Assembly (NCBI GenBank): GCA_046233135.1
Contig: JBJXHN010000009.1
Coordinates: 1 to 64,000 of the forward strand
DNA: 64,000 nucleotides
From: JBJXHN01 sp046233135
GTDB taxonomy: Bacteria > Pseudomonadota > Alphaproteobacteria > Rhodospirillales > Rhodospirillaceae
Direction: 5' to 3'
Both the position numbers and the translations under genes were made by a program. Positions 26,224-34,808 of the stretch are shown one piece after another; within the stretch, counting starts at the first letter, position 1, and every line of letters starts with the position of its first letter. The notes beneath the pieces were generated by a model that worked only from the letters and a program-made list of their open reading frames with translations, did no database searches and was not told the origin of the DNA.

Positions 26224-26997
26224 TCACATCCTGATGAGGTCGATCCCGCGCGACCGCAGGATTTCGGCGGCCAGCGGAGTCACCAGGGTCCCGGCACCGA
26301 TCCGCGCCGTGCGGCCGGCCCAGGCGGACGCTTCGGCGGCCCCGAGAACCCGCCCAGCCGGGGCCGGCGCCTCGGTGGGTTCATGGGGCTGGACCGCCGG
26401 ACTGATCGGAAGCGGCCGGGCCGATTGGGCGGTGCGGGCCAGGGTGGCGGCCCAGGCAATGCGGATCCCAAAAGAGCGCAATGTCTCCAGATGGCCGGCC
26501 ATCACCGCCCGTTGGGCCGCCGGCAACCGGTCTCCCCAGGCGCGGCTGTCGGGACAGCAGCCGTCGGTGGCGACGATAATGGTCTTGCCCCGCTCCAGCG
26601 CCCGCCCCAGCAGGTGGGCTGCGAAGCTGTCGTGCAGCCCCAGGGCGGTCTTCGCCGCCAGAGTCCGGGTCAGTGTCGGCACCAGCACCAGCGAGGTATC
26701 GTCCAGCAACACTTCCGGGTCGGCAGGCTCTGTCACCCGCATCCGATGACGGGCGAGCGCGGAGCGCAGTGGGGTGGCGAAGGGTGCGCGCATGCCGTCG
26801 GACAGCGCATGCTCCAGATGCCAGCCTTCCGCAGCCAGGGTATCGAGGCCGCACAGAGCCGCCTCCTGGCCCAGCGCCGTGGCACCGTGCAGCACCAGGG
26901 CGGAGCGCCAGTGGGCCAGCAGCCGTGCGGCCACCGCGTCGGCGAGCACGGAAACCAGGGCCTGCTCCACCAGGCGATCAAGATCCCGGGCGATCAT
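26224..26997 (-). CDS. Flavoprotein-like protein of the microcompartment locus
   Basis: A 257-residue protein whose central part (VLVPTLTRTLAAKTALGLHDSFAA) resembles the FMN-binding flavoprotein family (UbiX/Dfp-like) found in several microcompartment loci. The C-terminal GTLVTPLAAEILRSRGIDLIR is the short tail seen in EutQ/EutT-type and related microcompartment proteins. Its ATG overlaps the EutJ-like stop codon (ATGA), so translation is coupled. A role in electron transfer or cofactor recycling across the compartment is inference only. Confidence 0.6.
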   Translation of the reverse strand: MIARDLDRLVEQALVSVLADAVAARLLAHWRSALVLHGATALGQEAALCGLDTLAAEGWHLEHALSDGMRAPFATPLRSALARHRMRVTEPADPEVLLDDTSLVLVPTLTRTLAAKTALGLHDSFAAHLLGRALERGKTIIVATDGCCPDSRAWGDRLPAAQRAVMAGHLETLRSFGIRIAWAATLARTAQSARPLPISPAVQPHEPTEAPAPAGRVLGAAEASAWAGRTARIGAGTLVTPLAAEILRSRGIDLIRM

Positions 26998-27866
26998 CGG
27001 CCGTCTCCCCCATCGGTGGTGGGGCCATACATGGCGATACCCAGGGGGGTGACCAGCAGGGGCCGGGCCGGCTTGATCACGGGCCGCGCGACCACCTTTG
27101 CGAACACCCGGTCGAAGCGGTCGAAGGCGCAGGCCCCACCCACCAGGTGGACGGCCTCCACCGGCCGCTCACCCAGGAAATCGGCGACGATGCGTGCCAT
27201 CTTTTCGACCACCGGCTGGATCACCGGGAACACGGTGTCCTGTTCCGCCGGGTTCAGTTTCATCTCTTCGGCCTGGTCGAAATCCAGGCCCAGGGCGCCG
27301 GCGAGCACCAGGGTCATATGAGTGCCGCCCGTCGCTTCGTCGTGGACGGCAACCACCGCCCCGTCCCGCAGCAGGCTGATGCCCGTTGTGCCGCCGCCGA
27401 CGTCAACCACCGCTCCGTCACGCAGGCCCAAGGCCCGGGCGGCGGCGGTGGGTTCGTCGATGATCTCCACCAGATCCATGTCGGCGGCGTCGACCACATT
27501 GCCGATGGCCTTGGCGTTGCCCGGGGTGATGCCCGGCGGAATGGCGGTGGCCGCGCGCTCCAGGGACAGGCCCAGGCGCTCTTCCAGGTCGGCCTTCATC
27601 CGCCGGACCATGGAGACGGCGCCGGTGTAATCGACGACGATCCCGTCCCGCGCCACCGTGCCCCGCCGCGTGGCGCCGGCCACCGGGCGGTTCGCCGCAT
27701 CGACCACAGCCAAAACCAGATTGGCCGTTCCCAGATCGACCCCCACCTTCAACGGCCCCTCGGCCCGCTGGTCCGCCGGCAGGCAAACGCCGTCGCGGAT
27801 CAGGCGGTCGAAGGCGATCAGGGTGGTGTCGGTGTCGGAAAGGGCTTTGGCGGTGACGGAGCACAT
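26994..27866 (-). CDS. eutJ: EutJ-like actin/Hsp70-fold ATPase
   Basis: A 290-residue protein of the EutJ family with the actin-Hsp70 ATPase fold: phosphate 1 loop VGVDLGTANLVLAV (about 41-54), a DEPTAAAR segment, phosphate 2 loop VVDVGGGTTGISLL and the adenosine motif HLVGGACAFD. EutJ is assumed to be a chaperone or assembly factor of microcompartments, but its biochemistry is not settled. AAGGAG lies seven bases upstream of the ATG and the stop is fused to the next start. Confidence 0.88.
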   Translation of the reverse strand: MCSVTAKALSDTDTTLIAFDRLIRDGVCLPADQRAEGPLKVGVDLGTANLVLAVVDAANRPVAGATRRGTVARDGIVVDYTGAVSMVRRMKADLEERLGLSLERAATAIPPGITPGNAKAIGNVVDAADMDLVEIIDEPTAAARALGLRDGAVVDVGGGTTGISLLRDGAVVAVHDEATGGTHMTLVLAGALGLDFDQAEEMKLNPAEQDTVFPVIQPVVEKMARIVADFLGERPVEAVHLVGGACAFDRFDRVFAKVVARPVIKPARPLLVTPLGIAMYGPTTDGGDGR

Positions 27867-27900
27867 GGCGCGGCTCCTTTCGGGGCAGGAGTGTTCTTGG

Positions 27901-28593
27901 TCAGGCGGTCTTGAGGATGCGGACGCGATCGCCGTTGCGCAGGCGAAAGGCGTTGGCCTCTTCGATGTCGATATGCATTTCGGGGGCAGAGGCCTGATCG
28001 GCCCGGACGGCCACTTGGCGCATGATCCCGCCGCGCGGGCCGGCGATCTCCACCGACACCGTGTCCCCGGACCGCAGTCCGAGGCGGGCGGCCGTGTCCA
28101 GGTCCATGTGGATATGGCGCAGGGCGACGATCACGCCTGCCGGGATGACGGCGGAGCCGGCGGGGCCGATCAGCTCGACCCCCGGGGTATCGTCCAGGTC
28201 GCCGGACATGCGCGGCGGCGGGGCGATGCCCAGTGTGAAGCCGTCGGCGATGGAGACTTCCACCTGGGTGCGGCCGCGCAGGGGGCCGAGAACGCGAACC
28301 TTGCCCAGCGAGCCCTTGGGGCCGCGCAGGGAAACGGTTTCCCGGGCCGCGAACTGGCCGGGCTGCTTCATCGCCTTCATGCGGGTCAGCGACGACCCGG
28401 GACCGAACAGGGCATCCATGTCCGTTCGCGACAGGTGAATATGGCGGTTGGAGACACCGATGGGGACAAGCGCCGGATCGGTGTCCGTATCGATGGCGGC
28501 ATCGGGGCGGAGGGTGCCGGCGGACCGCGGATCTACCGCGCCGGCCAGAACATCCCGCAGGATCCGCTCGATAAGGTCTTCGGTGACGCGCAT
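27901..28593 (-). CDS. pduL: Phosphate propanoyltransferase PduL
   Basis: A 230-residue phosphotransacylase that converts propionyl-CoA to propionyl phosphate, recycling CoA inside the compartment. The ATG at 28593 starts MRVTEDLIERILRDVLAG, an amphipathic encapsulation peptide, and the ribosome site is weak (GGAG eleven bases away). The two PTAC domains are seen: VPIGVSNRHIHLS with zinc-ligand histidines, and VIVALRHIHMD with the second histidine pair. The enzyme works with the acetate/propionate kinase at 36820. Confidence 0.93.
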   Translation of the reverse strand: MRVTEDLIERILRDVLAGAVDPRSAGTLRPDAAIDTDTDPALVPIGVSNRHIHLSRTDMDALFGPGSSLTRMKAMKQPGQFAARETVSLRGPKGSLGKVRVLGPLRGRTQVEVSIADGFTLGIAPPPRMSGDLDDTPGVELIGPAGSAVIPAGVIVALRHIHMDLDTAARLGLRSGDTVSVEIAGPRGGIMRQVAVRADQASAPEMHIDIEEANAFRLRNGDRVRILKTA

Positions 28594-28705
28594 GACGGTC
28601 GGGGCTCCGTGTAAGGGGAGGTGACAGGCAAAAAAAGGAAGCAGGGGGCGGAGGGCGGTCCGGAAACGCGGAACCGCCCGGCCCACGTGCTTATCCCCGG
28701 CGTGC

Positions 28706-28984
28706 CTACCCGAGACGCGGCAGCATTTTTTCCACGTCCACATGCGGACGGGGGATGACGTGTTTGGAAACGACGGTGCCGACTTTCTCGGCAGCGGCCG
28801 CGCCCGCATCAACGGCGGCCTTCACCGCCCCCACATCCCCCCGGACCATGGTCGAAACCAGGCCGGAGCCGATCTTTTCGTACCCCACCAGCGTGACGTT
28901 GGCCGACTTGGTCATGGCATCGGCGGCTTCGATGGAACCCACCAGCCCTTTGGTTTCAACGATACCCAGTGCTTCACCAGTCAT
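28706..28984 (-). CDS. BMC-H hexameric shell protein (PduA/PduJ-like) 1
   Basis: A 92-residue canonical BMC-H protein: EALGIVETKGLVGSIEAADAM, the edge Lys in ANVTLVGYEKIGSG, the GDVGAV loop, and VVSKHVIPRPHVDVEKMLP. The pore-facing loop sequence is KIGSG, like PduA. It resembles the third BMC-H at 30478 closely and is likely a main facet tile, letting the diol pass. Confidence 0.95.
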   Translation of the reverse strand: MTGEALGIVETKGLVGSIEAADAMTKSANVTLVGYEKIGSGLVSTMVRGDVGAVKAAVDAGAAAAEKVGTVVSKHVIPRPHVDVEKMLPRLG

Positions 28985-29001
28985 TGTTTTTACTCCTGTT
29001 T

Positions 29002-29045
29002 CAGGCCCTTCGGCCTGGGATCTCCTAGTTCAGGCCTTCAGCCTG
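29002..29045 (-). repeat. Tandem pair of small hairpins between shell genes
   Basis: CAGGCC-CTT-CGGCCTG (29002-29017) and CAGGC-CTTCA-GCCTG (29031-29045) are near copies 29 bp apart. They lie between the tailed BMC-H gene and the PduA-like gene and might protect or separate the mRNA segments. Confidence 0.5.
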
Positions 29046-29547
29046 GACGTCTGCTTAACCGCCCTGCGGGCCGGCCGGGTGCGGACGGAGTCCGCGGTCC
29101 CTTGGCCGGCGGAGCGGGAGGCTCGGAAGGCTCTGGCGGCGCGTCGGCAGCTGTCGCATCGACGGCCGCTAAAGGCTCCGGCGTAGGTTCCGGCGGGGAC
29201 TCCGGCACCGGTTCCGGCGGGGTTGCGGGCTCCGGTACCGGAGGGGCGGCCTTGACCACCCCGACGGTGTCCGGAGAGGCGACCATGCCGGCCACACCTT
29301 CGGCGGGACGGGGGATCACCAGGGCGGAGATCACCGTGCTGATCCGGGCCGCCGCCACCGACGCCGCGTCAATGGCCGCCGTGATGGCCCCCACTTCCCC
29401 TTCCACCTTGACGACCACCATGCCGTCGCCCTTGGTGAGTTCGTATCCGACCAGCGCCACATTGGCCGACTTCAGGGCAGCGTCGGCGGCTTCGATGGCG
29501 GCGGCCAGTCCGACGGTTTCAATCAAACCCAGGCTTAGGTGCGACAT
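29038..29547 (-). CDS. BMC-H shell protein with a long Pro/Glu-rich C-terminal tail
   Basis: A 169-residue shell protein. Residues 1-85 are a BMC-H domain (LSLGLIETVGLAAAIEAADAA, GYELTKGDGMVVVKVEGEVGA). Residues about 98-169 are a disordered tail of repeated Pro-Glu-Pro units, ending RPAGRLSRRPG. The pore loop (ELTKGDG) differs from those of the two plain BMC-H proteins, so its channel probably passes something else. Extended hexamers such as PduK and CcmK-type proteins exist, but this tail has no metal-binding motif. It may tether cargo or space the shell from other proteins. Confidence 0.88.
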   Translation of the reverse strand: MSHLSLGLIETVGLAAAIEAADAALKSANVALVGYELTKGDGMVVVKVEGEVGAITAAIDAASVAAARISTVISALVIPRPAEGVAGMVASPDTVGVVKAAPPVPEPATPPEPVPESPPEPTPEPLAAVDATAADAPPEPSEPPAPPAKGPRTPSAPGRPAGRLSRRPG

Positions 29548-29565
29548 GGCCCCTCTCCCGCGTGC

Positions 29566-30381
29566 TTAGATGTACGGCTTGGTGGAAGACACCACCGGTG
29601 CCGGGTCCAGGGTGCCGAGGACCTTCTTGCCCACGTCGATGGCCGCACGAATGGCCTGGCGGACAGCCCCGGAATCCCCGGAAAAGCCGAAGATCACTTC
29701 GTTGCTGAAGCTGGTCCCGTTGCCTGGCGAGGAATAGGCCACCGCATCCACCGTCGCGGCCTTGGCGGCCGTATCTGCCAGCAGCACGCCGATGGCGGCG
29801 GGGCAGCCCACCGTGATGCCGAAGGCCTGGCCCAGCGGGGCGCCGAAGGCCTTGTGCAGGGCGTCGCTGGCCCGGGCGGTGTACTGGAACTCCAGGTGCC
29901 CGGCCGGCGTGCCGTAGACATCGCCGAAGGTCCGCTCGATCTCGCTCAGGGTCACTTCGACAGCGCGGCGGGCGTCGGAGACGTCGGCGGCCCCGAAGAT
30001 CACCAGCGAGCCATGGCCGCCACCGCCTTCGGTATCCCGGGGCAGTTCGATCAGCACCACTTCGCTGTTGGTGGCTTTCACCGCTTCGTCGGCGGCAAAG
30101 ATATGGGGACCCGCCCCAGTGCGGGCGCCGACGATGCCGATGGAGCGGTACTTGCGGTCAATACCCATCTTTTCGTGCAGCAGGGGATCCACGTTGGCGA
30201 TCACCAGGCCGATGGTGTGACCCATGGCCGTGCCAACGAATTCTGTCACGCCCGGGCACCCGGTAAGGGCGGCGACGGGGGACTGGACCTTGGCCTGAGG
30301 GTCTGCCAGAGCCGGGGCGCTGCCCCCACCCATTTTCTGGATGACCTCTCCCATGATCCGTTCGACAAGATCGTCTTTCAC
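29566..30381 (-). CDS. pduB: BMC-T tandem-domain shell protein (PduB-like)
   Basis: A 271-residue protein with two BMC domains (about 45-155 and 165-260), trimeric in this family. It starts at a GTG (AAGGAG eight bases upstream). The first 18 residues, MKDDLVERIMGEVIQKMG, form an amphipathic helix much like the encapsulation peptides of PduP and PduL; the equivalent PduB N-terminus is known to link shell and core. TVGCPAAIGVLLAD and VIFGFSGDSGAV are family signatures. Confidence 0.92.
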   Translation of the reverse strand: MKDDLVERIMGEVIQKMGGGSAPALADPQAKVQSPVAALTGCPGVTEFVGTAMGHTIGLVIANVDPLLHEKMGIDRKYRSIGIVGARTGAGPHIFAADEAVKATNSEVVLIELPRDTEGGGGHGSLVIFGAADVSDARRAVEVTLSEIERTFGDVYGTPAGHLEFQYTARASDALHKAFGAPLGQAFGITVGCPAAIGVLLADTAAKAATVDAVAYSSPGNGTSFSNEVIFGFSGDSGAVRQAIRAAIDVGKKVLGTLDPAPVVSSTKPYI

Positions 30382-30412
30382 CTGCGGTACTCCTTGTCCT
30401 GATCAGGGTGAC

Positions 30413-30467
30413 CGGAGCATCGACCCCAACGAAAGCGTCAGCCGAGGTTTGGGAAGTTGATGCTCCG
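30413..30467 (-). repeat. Long hairpin between shell genes
   Basis: CGGAGCATCGAC (30413-30424) pairs with GTTGATGCTCCG (30456-30467), 12 bp with one G-U pair, between the stop of the third BMC-H and the pduB start. Without a U-tract it is more likely an mRNA stability or processing element than a terminator. Confidence 0.5.
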
Positions 30468-30477
30468 ACCGTTTGAT

Positions 30478-30774
30478 CTATTGCGCGGCGGGGACGGCCT
30501 TGGACCCCGGCAACATCTTTTCGACTTCCCCGTGCGGGCGGGGGATGACATGGATGGCGACCACCTGCCCCACGGCCTCGGCGGAGACCGCGCCGGCGTC
30601 CGTGGCCGCTTTCACGGCACCGACATCGCCACGGACCATCACGCTCACCAGGCCCGACCCGATCTTCTCGTAGCCGACCAGCGCCACATTGGCGGATTTC
30701 AGCATGGCGTCGGCGGCGACAATGGCCGCTGTCAGCCCCTTGGTTTCCACCATGCCCAATGCTTCCTGTTGCAT
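30478..30774 (-). CDS. BMC-H hexameric shell protein (PduA/PduJ-like) 2
   Basis: A 98-residue canonical BMC-H protein. The ATG at 30774 (MQQEALGMVETKGL) has GGAG six bases upstream and fits the family; the longer frame is spurious. The pore loop is again KIGSG, and the C-terminus HVIPRPHGEVEKMLPGSK is conserved. Paralogue of the protein at 28706, with about two thirds of residues identical by eye, suggesting mixed facets. First shell gene after pduQ. Confidence 0.94.
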   Translation of the reverse strand: MQQEALGMVETKGLTAAIVAADAMLKSANVALVGYEKIGSGLVSVMVRGDVGAVKAATDAGAVSAEAVGQVVAIHVIPRPHGEVEKMLPGSKAVPAAQ

Positions 30775-30841
30775 GCTTCGCTCCCTAACTCGGTTTCCCC
30801 GTCCGCGGATCGGATCGGTGACAGGCGACGACGCCCCGGGA

Positions 30842-31996
30842 TCAGCCGCCCACGGCACGCAACAGGGTGCGTACGTCTTCGGGCGTGGGGGTCCGGGGGT
30901 TCGCCGCGGTGCAGGCATCGGCCAGGGCAACCGACACCAGGTCGTCCTCCATCGCGGCATAGGCACTCATATCCACCTCCATCGCCCGCAGGCTGGCGGG
31001 AATGGCGAAGGTGTCATTCATTCGGCTCAGGGTCCGGGCCAGCTCCCGGCAGAGGTCCCGCGCGTCGGCGCGCGGGAGCCCCGTCCCCAGCCCCACCCGG
31101 GCGGCGATGTCGGCATAGCGCGCCTCCGGTCCATCCTGCCCCATGTGATCCCCGTCCGCCGTGCCGGCGTTGAAGGCGATCACGTGGGGCAGCAGCATGG
31201 CATTCAGCCGCCCGTGGGGCAGATGCAGCCGGCCGCCGATGGCATGGGCCAGACCGTGATTGAGGCCCAGCCCCGCCGCCGTGAAGGCCATGCCCGCCAT
31301 GCAGGACGCATGGTGCATGGCGTCGCGTGACACCATGTCCCCGCCGTCGGCGACCACCCGGGGCAGATGGGTGAAACACAACGCCAGGGCCTTTTCCGCA
31401 AACGCGTCGGTGAAGGGGCTGGCGCCCCTGGCCACCAGGGCCTCGAACGCATGGGTCATCACATCCATGCCCGTATCGGCGGTCACGCCACGCGGCACGC
31501 TGCGGGTGAACTCGCTGTCCAGCAGCGCCACGTCGGGCACCAGCTCCGGGTCCACCAGGGGGATCTTCATGCCCCGCCCGGGATCGGAGATCACGGCAAA
31601 CGAAGTGACTTCGGACCCGGTGCCGCTGGTCGTCGGGATGGCGATCAGCGAGATGGTCCGGCCCGGCCGCATGCCGCGCAGGGTGGCGACGATAGCCTTG
31701 GCCGCATCAATCGGCGAGCCACCGCCCAGAGCCACGACCACGTCCGGGTCGAAGGCCCCGAGAAGCCGCGCCCCGGTCGCCACCGTATCCAGCGGCGGTT
31801 CGGGAATGGCTTCGGCAAAGACGGCGACGGGATGGCCGGCCAGCCGGTCGCGAACACGATCCAGGCCCCCGGATCCCGCCATGAAGGCATCGGTAACGAT
31901 CCCCACCCGGGCCTGCCCGAGATCCGCCAGCCGGTCCAGCGCATGGGCGCCGAATACCACTTCCGTCCGGGATTGAAAGCTTTGATAGCGGGGCAT
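30842..31996 (-). CDS. pduQ: Iron-type alcohol dehydrogenase (1-propanol dehydrogenase, PduQ-like)
   Basis: A 384-residue group III alcohol dehydrogenase. The NAD motif is VVALGGGSPIDAAKA, and the iron ligands are in TADTGMD and the HHASCMAGMAF and GLNHGLAHAIGG segments. It reduces propionaldehyde to propanol and regenerates NAD+ inside the compartment for PduP. I use the ATG at 31996 (GGAG nine bases upstream) rather than an upstream TTG. It has no evident encapsulation peptide, so it may be recruited by a partner. Confidence 0.92.
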   Translation of the reverse strand: MPRYQSFQSRTEVVFGAHALDRLADLGQARVGIVTDAFMAGSGGLDRVRDRLAGHPVAVFAEAIPEPPLDTVATGARLLGAFDPDVVVALGGGSPIDAAKAIVATLRGMRPGRTISLIAIPTTSGTGSEVTSFAVISDPGRGMKIPLVDPELVPDVALLDSEFTRSVPRGVTADTGMDVMTHAFEALVARGASPFTDAFAEKALALCFTHLPRVVADGGDMVSRDAMHHASCMAGMAFTAAGLGLNHGLAHAIGGRLHLPHGRLNAMLLPHVIAFNAGTADGDHMGQDGPEARYADIAARVGLGTGLPRADARDLCRELARTLSRMNDTFAIPASLRAMEVDMSAYAAMEDDLVSVALADACTAANPRTPTPEDVRTLLRAVGG

Positions 31997-32025
31997 GGAC
32001 CGGTACTCCAACCAAGGCAAAAACG

Positions 32026-32092
32026 GAAAAAATCGGTCCGCCGGGACACTGCACGGGCAGGACGGGAGAGAGGCGGCCGTCCCGGCGGACCG
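32026..32092 (-). terminator. Intrinsic terminator after the dehydratase gene
   Basis: A perfect 14-bp inverted repeat (CGGTCCGCCGGGAC at 32034-32047 and its complement at 32079-32092) with a 31-nt loop is followed on the minus strand by ATTTTTTCCGTTTTT. It lies between the dehydratase and pduQ, in the middle of an otherwise continuous operon, so it probably sets a high ratio of dehydratase to shell mRNA. Confidence 0.8.
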
Positions 32093-32192
32093 GACCGGTT
32101 CTCCCGTCCGCGATCACACGCGGATGGACCTGGGAGAACCGAAGGTTCCGGGGACCCCTGAGGGAGACGAAGAGGGATCCCCGGCCGTATCC

Positions 32193-34739
32193 TCAAAGCG
32201 TCTGTTCGGTCCGGCTGATGATGTCGTCCTGGACTTCCTTGGCGAGAACGACGAACTGGGCGCTGTACCCCGCCACACGGACCACGAGATCGTTGTACTT
32301 CTCGGGGTCGCGCTGGGCGGCGAGCAGGGTGTCCCGGTCGATCACGTTGAACTGCACATGCATGCCCTTGTGATCGAAGTAGCTGCGCACCACCGAACAG
32401 AAGTTCCGCAATCCGTTATCCCCGGCCAGCGAGGACGGCAGGAATTTCTGGTTGTACAGCGTGCCGTTGGAGGCGATGAAGTGGTCGAGCTTGGCCACCG
32501 AGTTGGCCGCCGCAGTGGGTCCCAGCTTGTCCTTGCCCTGGCGGGGGGAGACCCCGTCGGCGAGCGGTGCCTTGGCCAGGCGACCGTCGGGCAGGGCGCC
32601 CACGTCCTTGCCGAACAGCACGTTGGCAGACACCGGATAGATCCCGGCCTGGAACTGGCCGCCCCGGGGGTTGGTGTACTTTTCCACTTCCTTGCAGTAG
32701 ATCTGCGCACAGGTGCGGGCGACCAGATCGACATCGTCGATGTCGTTGCCGAACGAGTCCGTGGAGTCCAACAGCCGGCGGATTTCCTCGAAGTTCGAGG
32801 CCTTGCCCATGGGGGCCTGGGCATTGCCGAGCTGTCTGTAGACCTCGGTCTTCAGCGCCGACACATCCAGGGAACTGGTGCTGGCGAGCACCTTGCGAAC
32901 GGCCGCATACACTTGATCTTCGGACAGATCGCCGCCTCCCCCGCCGGTTCCGGCCGCCGCGCTGACACCGGCCTGATAGCCGAAGTTGGCGTCCAGTGCC
33001 GCCTTCAGGTCGGACAGGGACAGGGCCTTGTCTTCGAAAACATGCTTCTGGATGGCGTAGACGGAATCCCCGGTGTCGGCGACGCCGAAAGCCTGGGGAC
33101 CGGTGAAGTTATAGATCGCCCCGCCTTCCTGCACCGACGTGCCGCGCCCCAGGCAGTCGTCGACAAGAGCCGACAGGAAGGGCAGCGGGCAGCGTTCCGC
33201 ATGGGCCAGATCGACGCAGTTGTCCGCTTCGACCAGGTGATAGACGAAGTAGGCCATCTGGGTCTGGAACGCCTTGTAGAAATCGTCCAAGCAGCGGAAG
33301 CTTGTCATTTCGCCGCTAACCGGACCCAGTTGCTTGCCGCCTGCCTTACCGTTGTTCAGGGTGATTTCCAGAACCTTGGCGACGTTGAAGAAGGCCGCGT
33401 CATGCCAGCCTTCGGTGCGGTGGATGGCCTGGGGCTCCACGCAGCCGACAATGCCGTAGTCGCGGGCGTCGGCCAGGGACACACCCCGGTTCTGCAGGGC
33501 CGGAATGATCACTTCGTCGTTGTACATGGCCGGCACGCCCAGCCCGAGACGCACCACTTCGGCGGCGCGCAACAGGAACTCGTCGGGCGAGCCCTGCCAG
33601 ACACGGATGGAAAAGGACGGCGCCGGCAGGGCCACATGGGCCGTGGCGTCCATGCACATGTAGCTGACGTCGTTGGTGGCGTCCAAACCGTCAACCGTCT
33701 GGCCGCCGACACACAAGTTCTGGAACACCGCGTAGCCGGCGAACGCCTGGGCGGAGACTTCGTCCCGGGTCTTGTTGACGTCGTTCAGCTTGATCCAGAT
33801 GCAGTCCACCAGTTCCTGGGCGAATTCCTTGGTGATGCCGGTATCGGCCTTCAGATAAGGATACATGTACTGGTCGAAGCGGCCCGGCGAGATGGAATGA
33901 CCGCTGGATTCAATTTGCAGCAGACTTTGCACGAACCAGAACGACTGACAGGCTTCCCAGAAGCTGGTGGCCCCGTGTTCGGGCACCCGGGCGCAGTTGC
34001 GAGCGATCTGTTCCAGTTCCGCCTTGCGGACGGGATCGCGTTCGGCGCGGGCCAGCTCCTCGGCCTTGGCCGAATACCGGCGGGCAAAAGTGATGGCGGC
34101 CGTGTAGGCGATGATCACCGATTTGTAGAACTGTTCCTTCTTGATCGACGCCGGGTCCTTGTGGTCCAGGGCGTCCAGGCCCTTCACCGCTTCGGCAATG
34201 ATGCCCTTGAAGCCGATAGCCAGCACCTTGCCATAGTCCACGCAGACATGGCCCACACCGCCATAGAAATAGTTGCCCACGGTGAAGACGCCGGCGGCAA
34301 TACAGTCCTTGGTTTCCGGGGACATGTAGGACTCCGCCAGCGCGCTGGTGGTCCGGCCCGGCCAGTACTTGAAGGCTTCGTGCAGTTCGCGGGCGGTCTC
34401 TTTCGGAATCTCGAACGGATCGGCCAGGCGGCTGGCCATCGTGTCGAATTCCTTTTCCACCCAATCAAAGGAGAATTCGGGACAAATTTCGGTGGACCGG
34501 GGGTTCTTGGTGATCGCCCCGACGATCAGTTCGTCATCGCGGATGGTCACGGGCAGCTCGTTGAAGATCTTCTCGGCGGCCTTGGCCCGTCGGAGGATCG
34601 GGGGCAGGCCCTCGGTCTCCTTGTAGGCGTCCGTGACAAGCACGGCGCGCTCCGATTCAACGTGCGGTCGGGCGGTCAGGATCTGCTTTCGCAAACGCTG
34701 GACCCGGTCCGTCGGGTTCGAGAAACCCTTTTCAATCAT
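32193..34739 (-). CDS. B12-independent propanediol (glycerol) dehydratase, glycyl radical enzyme
   Basis: An 848-residue glycyl radical enzyme starting at MIEKGFSNPTD (GGAGG five bases upstream of 34739). The thiyl radical Cys433 and Glu435 (GCVEP), Asp447 (GWHD), Asn156 and His164 (NYFYGGVGH), His281-Ser282 (GHS) match the clostridial glycerol dehydratase numbering exactly as I know it. Choline lyases have Tyr and Asp at the 156/164 positions, so a diol is dehydrated here, 1,2-propanediol to propionaldehyde. The glycyl motif RVAGYSAQF places Gly824, 61 residues later than Gly763 of the clostridial enzyme, because of an insert at about 589-648 that carries a Gly-rich linker and the helix DLSEDQVYAAVRKVLAS, an encapsulation-like peptide. 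Confidence 0.93.
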   Translation of the reverse strand: MIEKGFSNPTDRVQRLRKQILTARPHVESERAVLVTDAYKETEGLPPILRRAKAAEKIFNELPVTIRDDELIVGAITKNPRSTEICPEFSFDWVEKEFDTMASRLADPFEIPKETARELHEAFKYWPGRTTSALAESYMSPETKDCIAAGVFTVGNYFYGGVGHVCVDYGKVLAIGFKGIIAEAVKGLDALDHKDPASIKKEQFYKSVIIAYTAAITFARRYSAKAEELARAERDPVRKAELEQIARNCARVPEHGATSFWEACQSFWFVQSLLQIESSGHSISPGRFDQYMYPYLKADTGITKEFAQELVDCIWIKLNDVNKTRDEVSAQAFAGYAVFQNLCVGGQTVDGLDATNDVSYMCMDATAHVALPAPSFSIRVWQGSPDEFLLRAAEVVRLGLGVPAMYNDEVIIPALQNRGVSLADARDYGIVGCVEPQAIHRTEGWHDAAFFNVAKVLEITLNNGKAGGKQLGPVSGEMTSFRCLDDFYKAFQTQMAYFVYHLVEADNCVDLAHAERCPLPFLSALVDDCLGRGTSVQEGGAIYNFTGPQAFGVADTGDSVYAIQKHVFEDKALSLSDLKAALDANFGYQAGVSAAAGTGGGGGDLSEDQVYAAVRKVLASTSSLDVSALKTEVYRQLGNAQAPMGKASNFEEIRRLLDSTDSFGNDIDDVDLVARTCAQIYCKEVEKYTNPRGGQFQAGIYPVSANVLFGKDVGALPDGRLAKAPLADGVSPRQGKDKLGPTAAANSVAKLDHFIASNGTLYNQKFLPSSLAGDNGLRNFCSVVRSYFDHKGMHVQFNVIDRDTLLAAQRDPEKYNDLVVRVAGYSAQFVVLAKEVQDDIISRTEQTL

Positions 34740-34808
34740 GACATCCTCCACACAGTGGGTCTTCGATGGTCCGCGCAGGCGCATCCACCCCGGCAGGGCC
34801 GGGTGCGC

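Noticed and set aside
28593..28812. N-terminal extension of PduL
   Set aside because: The extra residues overlap the shell gene at 28706 and do not resemble the family, whereas the ATG at 28593 begins a typical encapsulation peptide.
32193..34739. Choline trimethylamine-lyase (CutC)
   Set aside because: The substrate-site pair is Asn156/His164 with His281-Ser282 and Asp447, as in diol dehydratases, not the Tyr/Asp arrangement of CutC. PduP, PduQ, PduL and the PocR sensor also fit propanediol.
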